Source of the DNA: Siphonodentalium dalli
Lineage: Eukaryota; Mollusca; Scaphopoda; Gadilida; Siphonodentaliidae
Assembly: GCA_032622095.1 (NCBI GenBank)
Contig: CP136066.1
Span: forward strand, 48,956,911 to 49,020,910
Direction: 5' to 3'
DNA length: 64,000 nucleotides
The translations under genes were made by a program, and so were the position numbers. Below, piece by piece: positions 24,101-33,100 of the stretch. Within the stretch, counting starts at the first letter, position 1, and each line of letters opens with the position of its first letter. The notes beneath the pieces are model-generated. The model did no database searches and had not been told where the DNA came from. It worked only from the letters and a program-made list of their open reading frames with translations.

Positions 24101-27100
24101 ATTAATTCAATGTTTATTGCGATATCAGCTCACAAACATCATGGAAAACCATGCAATTTCGACTTGGGATCTTCACCTACAGCGAAGTACATTATTATAA
24201 AGGAACAGATAATAACTAAGAAACAATTTCCCCACATTATTTTTTTGAATTTATAAGGTTCCCTGTCAAGACTTCAAAAAGATCCAAGGTTTTGTACTGG
24301 TGGAATATGATCTCTACAGGCATTAACCAGAGTAGAGATTCATGGCATGATCTACAAAAACATTGTTGTATAGCACTGAAAAAACATGTTTCGTTTCTTA
24401 TATTTCTCAGGTATATTTGAGATTGTTTCATTTGTGCCAGTTCAATTTAGTCAGCGTGTTCTTAAAACGTGTAAAAATATAAATTAAAAAATATTTAAAT
24501 TTAAAACGAGCACACCACTTTAAAAAATGGATTGCTATAGATATCATACATTCCAAGGGAGATCAGAGAATCGAATACCTCCTGGAGGCTATGGGGTCAA
24601 ACAAAAATTTCACACACATCGGCTAACTTAAAACTTACCAAATTTGGCATCAGCAGTCAATTTGTTTACTTTTTGGTACTGAAATTTAAGAGAGAAATAG
24701 TTTACTAGTTTATTGATGAACTTCAAAAGTATCTTCCAGGTTAGGCGACACCAATTTTTAAGTCTGGTTTACGAACATGTGGGGGAAAAAAAAGTAGATG
24801 CAGGAGGGAAAAAAAAAAAAAAAAAAAAACTCTCACAACAGTATATTGGTTAAATTGTGGAATTCTACCTGAATTTCACAATAATTATATATAAAATATG
24901 AATTTGAAATGTGTTTTTAATATTCAAATTTAATATAAACAGACATTTCTTGTCATAAAATAAATAAAAATAGAGACATGTATTAATAGGAAATTAGTGC
25001 ATACTGCTCCAATCCACAAATTGTCTAGCCAGGCATATGCGAATATAATTTTAAAACCCTACCTTTTAGCTGAGTAACGTTGAACTATTATTCCCCATGC
25101 TTAATACTAGTACACTAATAAAAAAAAAAAAAAAATGAAAAAAAAAAAAATGGAATGGATCAAAAGTTGTCGGCGGTGTTCGTAAACCAGACTTAAATAT
25201 TGGTGTCGCCTTAGTAATTTATGTTCAACAGAACCTAAGCAGCTTAACCCTTTCTTTACTAAACACTCATTGATGAGTACATGTAGTTCAGTAGGAATTT
25301 TTTCAGATTAATAAAAGGACTAGAGTTATGTAGGTTTTATGTATTCCATTATTTCGCAGAGTACTGAGACTATATAAACGCTCTTTGTTTTTACAATATC
25401 ATAAACAGAATCCCAAGATATGCTCTGTATTGTTGTTACATTTTGAAGAATAAGTCTGTTTGCAGCATGTTAACCCTTTACCCAACAAACCGGCCAAAAC
25501 CGGCCAAATATAGCTTCAACAGCCTAAAATATCTTCGGTCTGTCTCAATAGAACCATACAAATATGGATATCATTGGAACCGGCTCCTTGACCACATTGT
25601 GATAGTTACAGTTATGCCCTGTGCCAATGCATTCTCTTATATATGCGAGTCGACCATAGGTCGCCTCGCATATATAAGAGAATGCATTGGCCTAAAAAAA
25701 AACTTTTTTTTAACACTTTTTACCATTTTTTCTTACATTCTTTAACAATTTTATAATTTTTAATGTGTTAAGCCAATGCATTCTCTTATATATGCGAGGC
25801 GACCTATGGTCGACTCGCATATATAAGAGAATGCATTGGCACAGGGCCGTTCTGTTGGGTAAAGGGTTAAAGGTACACAATCTGATTTGATGGTCCCTGT
25901 ATCATCAGAAACGTCAGATAATTTGGATTATGTATCTTTAAATATTTAGCAAATTTATCAATATTCTCAGAACCAGACAAGGATGCAACAAAAGTGAGCA
26001 TTATTTTACTTTAACCCTTTTATTTTAAACACTCATTGACGAGTAGTTCTCTATGGAAATGTTCAGATAATAAGTTCATAGATAGTTTGTTGAACTTATT
26101 ATCTTAATATTACCGACTGCAGAATATGAACCTTTTATGTATTAGCTTTTCGTCTTCTTTTATTATCTGAACATCCCTCCAATTGAATAATAGAACATCC
26201 CAATGTCCACTTTTATAACTGATTGGGAGAATCCATTTAGCAAAGATGGATTAAATCCTCAAATATCCAACTGTTTGGCTGCTATGGGAGGTCTAAGACA
26301 CCTCCCCACACAACTTAAATTTACGTTGTATTCTGTCAGTTCAGACTAATTTTTTTACATCAATAATTGTTAAGCCATATTACGTGCAAACTATTATTCA
26401 TCAAACTAATATATTATTACTCATTCAAAATATTCAACAATATTTGCGGTGCCATTTCTTAAAGGTACTCAACCCGATAAAACTCATCTCAATTACTATT
26501 TCAATGGCTTCGGGGGTCAAAAATATTTGATTCGAGTCGAGGAAGTCACCCATCAAAGCTCAGATTTGTTAGATATCGATTTTAGAAATCTATTATTTTT
26601 CATTATCGGGAATACTATCTGGCCCAGAACTCAGTCAAAATTGCGTTAAAATTACCACTTGATTTTAGAGTTATCCATCCTTGTCTGTTTGAATAGATTT
26701 GGAGAACACATCCAGAGCAGATTACGGCAGTTAGTAGTACTGATCTCGAGTTTATAACAAATTTCTAAAATCAATATCTAATAACTCTGAGCTTTGTTTG
26801 ATGGGTTCCTCGACTCGAATCAAATATTTTTTACCCCCAAAGCCAAAGAAATAGTAATATAGGACCCTCCGATCGGATTGTTGTTGTTGGAATCTGTTGA
26901 GATGGGGACCCTCTTTACGGGTTGAGTACCTTTAAAAGACAACATCTGAACTACTCAAAAATTGTAAACAAACAATCATTGGTTCCACCCAAAAAAATCA
27001 AGACAAACAAACGAAAATGTTTTCTCCAATGAGAGTCATTCTATTTAATTTTACATAATAATGTTGTATAATTATTCAAGGGTTGCTAGGAAAGCCGCTA

Positions 27101-30100
27101 GAATTAGGGTAAGTCCTAAAACCACTGGTATGCATTCAGATAATGACATTTCCTGGATACATATTGTGGAGTATGTCACAAGGACTCTACAGGTATGTCA
27201 AACAAATATAAAGAAGAGAATCAGTGGCATAGCGGCGGAATACCCATCTTAATATTTGATTCATACTGAATATCACCAACGTTCTTTATTAGTATCTATA
27301 TAGTTTGCAAACAGTAAACTGCTACAGTGCAGTATACAATATAATAATTTATGTTTGATTGTCAGCATAGCTTGATAACATTAGGACGCGTTAATTATAT
27401 AATTTGGGAATTGTTTACTAAGACCAAGCGGAAAATAGGTATTTAGAATGTTGGGAATCAGAAATAAATAACAGCTAATGGATTCGTCAGGAGGACATAT
27501 CTCTGGCAATGAACGACCTTCACATACAGGACGTTTTATATTAGGTTTCGGTTCTTATGTCCCCGTATGTCTGGGTATTATAAAACAAAATAATGGAGAC
27601 GTATGCTGGCAGTTTTGATACAAAATTTATTGAAATACCTACGTTGAGCAAGCTTATTCACTGAGAGTCACAACAGTGTTTCAAATCACTTTAACCCTTT
27701 ACCCAACAAAACGGCCAAAAACGCCCAAATAAAGCTTCAACAGCCTAAAATATCTTCGGTCTGTCTCAATAACACCATACAAATATGGATATTATTGGAA
27801 CCGGTTCATTGACCACATTGTGATGGTTACAGTTATGCCATGTGCCAATGCATTCTCTTATATATGCGAGTCGACCATAGGTCGCCTCGCATATATAAGA
27901 GAATGCATTGGCCTAAAAAAAATCTTTTTTTAACACTTTTTATCATTTTTTCTTACATTCTTTAACAATTTTATAATTTTTAATGTGTTAAGCCAATGCA
28001 TTCTCTTATATATGCGAGGCGACCTATGGTTGACTCGCATATATAAGAGAATGCATTGGCACAGGGCCGTTCTGTTGGGTAAAGGGTTAATTTAACAAAA
28101 TAATGGAGATGTATGCTGGCAGTCTTGATACCAAATTTATTGAAATACATGTACCTACGTTGAGGAAGCTTATTCACTGAGAGTCACAACAGTGTTTCAA
28201 ATCACTTTAAATTAATAAGTGTAATAGTGATATATTACAAGGTAAATTTAAGTTATTAGAGTTGGTTATATGAAGGATTTATGACCTCTTTTCAGACATC
28301 TACAATTAACTTATACTCACATCCAGTTTATCACCTAGTAAGTCCTTTATAACTTGCAAACATAGCAGCTTCATTTTCACAGATGTCTGCAAAGAAATAT
28401 TGATAGCACTAAATCACCAGGGGTCAATAAATGAAATAACCAAAACAGGTTTGTATATTAATTATTTATTTCTTGGAACGAGTCCAAGCTTGAAATAGTG
28501 TGTCTGTCATTTGCAGAATGATGTTCCCAGAGGGTAATTAATATTAGTGATGCTATACCGCGGGATAGCACAACCAAATTCACCTTCTGGGAACATCAAT
28601 CGGCTTAAACCTCAGCTGCTATGGGGAACCAAGGATCAGATTGAGGTTCCACAGTTGAAGTTGGTGATGTTCACCCATTATCACCTCGAGTATGGGCAGA
28701 CTGAACCCCAATCCGAAGTTGACACGTGTTTTCCATATGGGTATAAATCCAAATACAAAATTTTAAAACAATCAGATAACTAAAACTAAAGTTATCATCC
28801 GGAAACCATCTGGGATGGATGAACTGACTGACGGACTAACAAACGGGTAGATATGTTGCTATGAGCTATGTGGCTAAAATAATTATGTGTCTTAAATTTT
28901 TATGTGGATTCTCAAGTAGTTGGTAAATTTTTAGGTGGCTATCAAAATTTCAGATTATATAATCAGAACATGTAAGAATTATAGCAAAAATAGCTGATTG
29001 AAACTCAGAAACTTTCATACAGCAACTTGGACAGTGGAATAGGTGTCTGAACACCTCCTGTGGACAGACCATGGATGTCTCAATCTATGGACTTTTCCTT
29101 TGTAGTGGTCACGTTGTAAATATAGAAGGCTGATGACTCTCTGCTCGAGAGGTCTAGATCTCTTGGTCACAACTTTGTGTGATCACCGAAGTTAAGCAAT
29201 GTCAAGCTCGGTTAGTACTTGGATGGGTGACCGGCTTGGGATTTCGGTGGTGCTGCCAACTTTCAGTGCGACTCCCGCACTTCTCTCTCTCGTCCTGTTA
29301 CATCTTAGTTTCCAACTTTTAAGAGTCTTCAAAATTAAATAGGCTGATTAAGTCAAGTCGATCATTTTTGAGGGTTCAAACGAACGCTGTTATGTGGCTA
29401 GCCACATAACGGATATCCACATAGATATCCATTTCACAAGATCGTAGCTACATCATTCGTAAACCCAGACTGACGGTCGAAAAAACCAGCTTTGACAGGG
29501 TTGATCCATTTCTGACATCTGTCACTCTCAGTATATGTAAATGACGGAAACTGTCACATATATGTGCCGCATGCCACCTTCAATTAGGTCTTAGTCCTAT
29601 TCTTACTTTTGAAACTTTCATCATGATGCCTGCAATGTGCGATGTGATTGCATAGCATTTGCTCTAATTCAGTGTCAAATGCAGAAAAAATCGCAGATCA
29701 TGTGCCACTTGCAATGACGATGAAGCCATCTGCAAAGGCCTTCAAGGAACCTTCTCTGAAAAATTGACGGCAATGGCCGGATGGATTTTGAGAAAACATT
29801 ATCTAAATAAAATGTTGATGGACACACTAATGTGCAGTGAAACTTATATACCAGTAGTAACAAGAGCATCGCTAGGGCGTGGCAAATTACGCCTGGGGTA
29901 ATTTCAACAATGGGCCTTAAATGAGGTAAAAATTGGCAGGCAGAAAACAAATTTGAACTTGACCTGTATTTTGGGATAGTAAACTCACATAACAAATTTC
30001 ATTCCATTCAATTCAGACTGACTTGAGTTATCATTCAGAAACAAAAATTAATTGCAAATTCCAACATAAAGGGCCGTAACTCTGGTGAAATATGCAGGCG

Positions 30101-33100
30101 GAACCAAATTTTAACTTGACCTGTATTTTGTGCTAGTAAACACACATACCAAATTTCAGTCCATTCAGTTCAGACTTACTAAAGCTATCATCCGGAAAAT
30201 GAAAAAAAAACAGACGGACAGAGAGACTTACATGTATAATAAAATACAAATGTATGTCATTTTTCTTCAAAAGGAGCGTAAAAAAAATGTGATAATAATA
30301 GCTCCCATGAGTTATAACTAAACATCATAAGCTTTAAATACTCACGATTTTGGATAGGGTGCTTATTTCTGCTAACACCCAGTCCGGGCAATCAAGATCG
30401 CCACAAAATCGAAACCTCTGAAAATGAAGATATAATAATAGTAGTTTATAAATGGAATATAGCCAGGGCTGCCGGAAGCAAGAAAGTTGCCTTTCCTGGC
30501 TGAGGGCAAGGGGGCAACTGCCCCTGTTATGGCATCTCCATGCTATATTTCCAACTGAACTCAGCAATTTTGCCATTTAAATGTACACAATCCAATGACT
30601 GCATGTCATCAGATTCCAACAACAAATTGTTATACAATGTGGATATAAACATTCTGTTCAATGCAATTTGGTATCGAGAGTATGATGGTCGGCATTCTTC
30701 GATTATTTGCCAGGCTGCCAAATAATCCAGGAGGAATATTAAAATATCAGCTTTCAAAAATCAATATCTGATAACTCTGAGCTTTGATGGGTGGGCTCCT
30801 CAACTCGGATCAAATAATTTTTACCCCCCCCCCCCCCAAGCCAAAGAAATAGTAATTTAGGAGCATTAATTCGGATTGTGCATCTTAAAGATCCCTACTG
30901 TGATGAAGAAGTCACACCGAGTCTGAGGTTCGGCAAAATTCTTGGACAAATTATCTGGATCTACTAGTATATGTACTTGATCCCTCTGCATTAAAGTTTG
31001 TTAGCCAGGTGTGTGAGAGTATAGAGATAGATAATGTTAGTGAACGTTCATATGGCCACGATTCAATCGTAAGTGGAAAGATTTTCGTCGTAGGAAGTAC
31101 GGTAACCAGTAATTGGACTGCGCATGCTCACATCAAGATCGCAAGTCAAAAATAATATCAAGCACTGTTTGATGTTAGATGCGAAATCGTGGCGTATCAT
31201 TGGTTACATCCACTATCCGATATAATCGTAGTCGTGTACATCAAATTTGTAGCTGGAATGATCGTAGGTTAGTCAATCACATGATTAGGAACAAACCCAC
31301 GATATCATCATCTACGACGACATCGCAATCATGTGAACAAACTATCCACTATTTTGTTGGGCCCGATTCCTACACTTGAATAATGGTCGTCTGAACGTTC
31401 ACTTAGGCTGAAATGGTCACTGTCACCCCCTTTCGTTCAGTTGGGTACCCAGCTTTTTAAAATTTACAGTTGGGTACCCAGCTTTTATAAAATTTACATT
31501 TGGGTACCCAGCTTTATGAAATCTCACAGAACGTGATTTATTAATTATTTGATTGCTGTTTGTTTTTTTCTCCAAATGAACCTGTTAAGTTTACTAGTAC
31601 GATGCTTGAAATATATTAACAGCGGAAAAGAATTGTAGATCCTGCAGATCAACTGCTATACTGAAGTGCTCCCCTATCGTTTTGCGATAATTGCCAACCA
31701 ATCCCTGGAGCACGGAAAGCTACAAACGTTGTCGGCCATGTTGAATTAAAGGTCACGTGTAACATTGGCGAGATTTCATAAAGCTGGGTACCCAACTGTA
31801 AATTTTATAAAAGCTGAGTACCCAACTGTAAATTAAAAAAATCTGGGTACCCAACTGAACGAAATGGGGTGACAGTGATCATTTCAGCTTCACTTAGTGC
31901 CACCGCACACGCTGCGATTAAAATCGTAAGTGGGGAAAATCGTAGGAGGAAGCATCCAATGCGCATGCCCACGACAATATCGTAGCCAAATCGTAGCGAT
32001 CAAGCACTGTTTGATTTTACCAGGAAAATCGCGGCGTGACCTTGGCAACGCGCGCGATTGTAGCTGTCACATGACCACTGTCACACTGGTCATGCTGTAA
32101 ATACCACGAAAACAAAACATTCAAAAATGGCGCAAAGTTTACAAACTTCTTGCAGACTTGCACTTACAAAAACGAGGCCACATTGGTGGAGATGTGGCAC
32201 GACAGGGAGTGCAGGCCTATACCACATATCAGGCAAGGAGTAGAGGGCTGTCGCAATTGTTGAAATTCAATTGGGGCAGCTGAGCCTGTTGAGTTGACAT
32301 GCAGGCACAACAATGTCAAAATAAAAAAATATTCAATTTCACTTGAACTTTCGAGTCAACTTGTTAGTTTAGAAAATTGAGATACATGCCATGTACATGT
32401 ATTTAGTTGCATAATGCGGATAATGTGGTATAACATTTTGCTATCATGTGATCGATCACATGGATAAAATCGTAGCTGCAAACATTGCAGCGTCTGCGGG
32501 CGGTATCTGGAGAAGTCAGCCCAGCCCGAAGTCAGCCCCAGACGAAGACGGCCCCACGCGAAGTCGGCCCCCATTAATTAGAAGGGATTAAATCGGCTTA
32601 ATTTTATTGAGATAGTGTTTATTTTGTCTAATTGTGAGGCCCCCAACTTAAATTTAGTTGAGTTAGTGTGGTGTTTGTGTAGGCTAATTGTGAAGTCCGC
32701 AATGTTTTCTTAGTTGTAATACCAAAAGGGTGCGTCGAAATACCAAGCTGAACCAATACCAAGCTGAAGTTTTCGCGATCACCGCAGTTTTCTATAGATT
32801 TACGCTCGCTATGTCATCAAAACTCAAATAAAATTACGCCATGTTGCATTATTTTGTTTTATTTTTTCAGTATACAGCACAAAATATGCTTTGAATGTCA
32901 TGTTCCGCCTTATTTTTCCTCAGGTTGGTTCAGCTTGGTATTTCGACGTTCTGTAACAAAATGATCTTCGATCACTCATGGGCAGTCACTGACAGCGGCT
33001 CAGTTGTAAAAATATGATAGTTGCATTATCATTATTATCAGTTTCATATTTCATATAATAAAATAAATAAAGAATGATTTTAAACAATGGTTCTGTTATA

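Noticed and set aside
29675-29995. Minus-strand frame of 106 codons
   Set aside because: It lies over a dispersed repeat found elsewhere in the window and has no recognisable domain.
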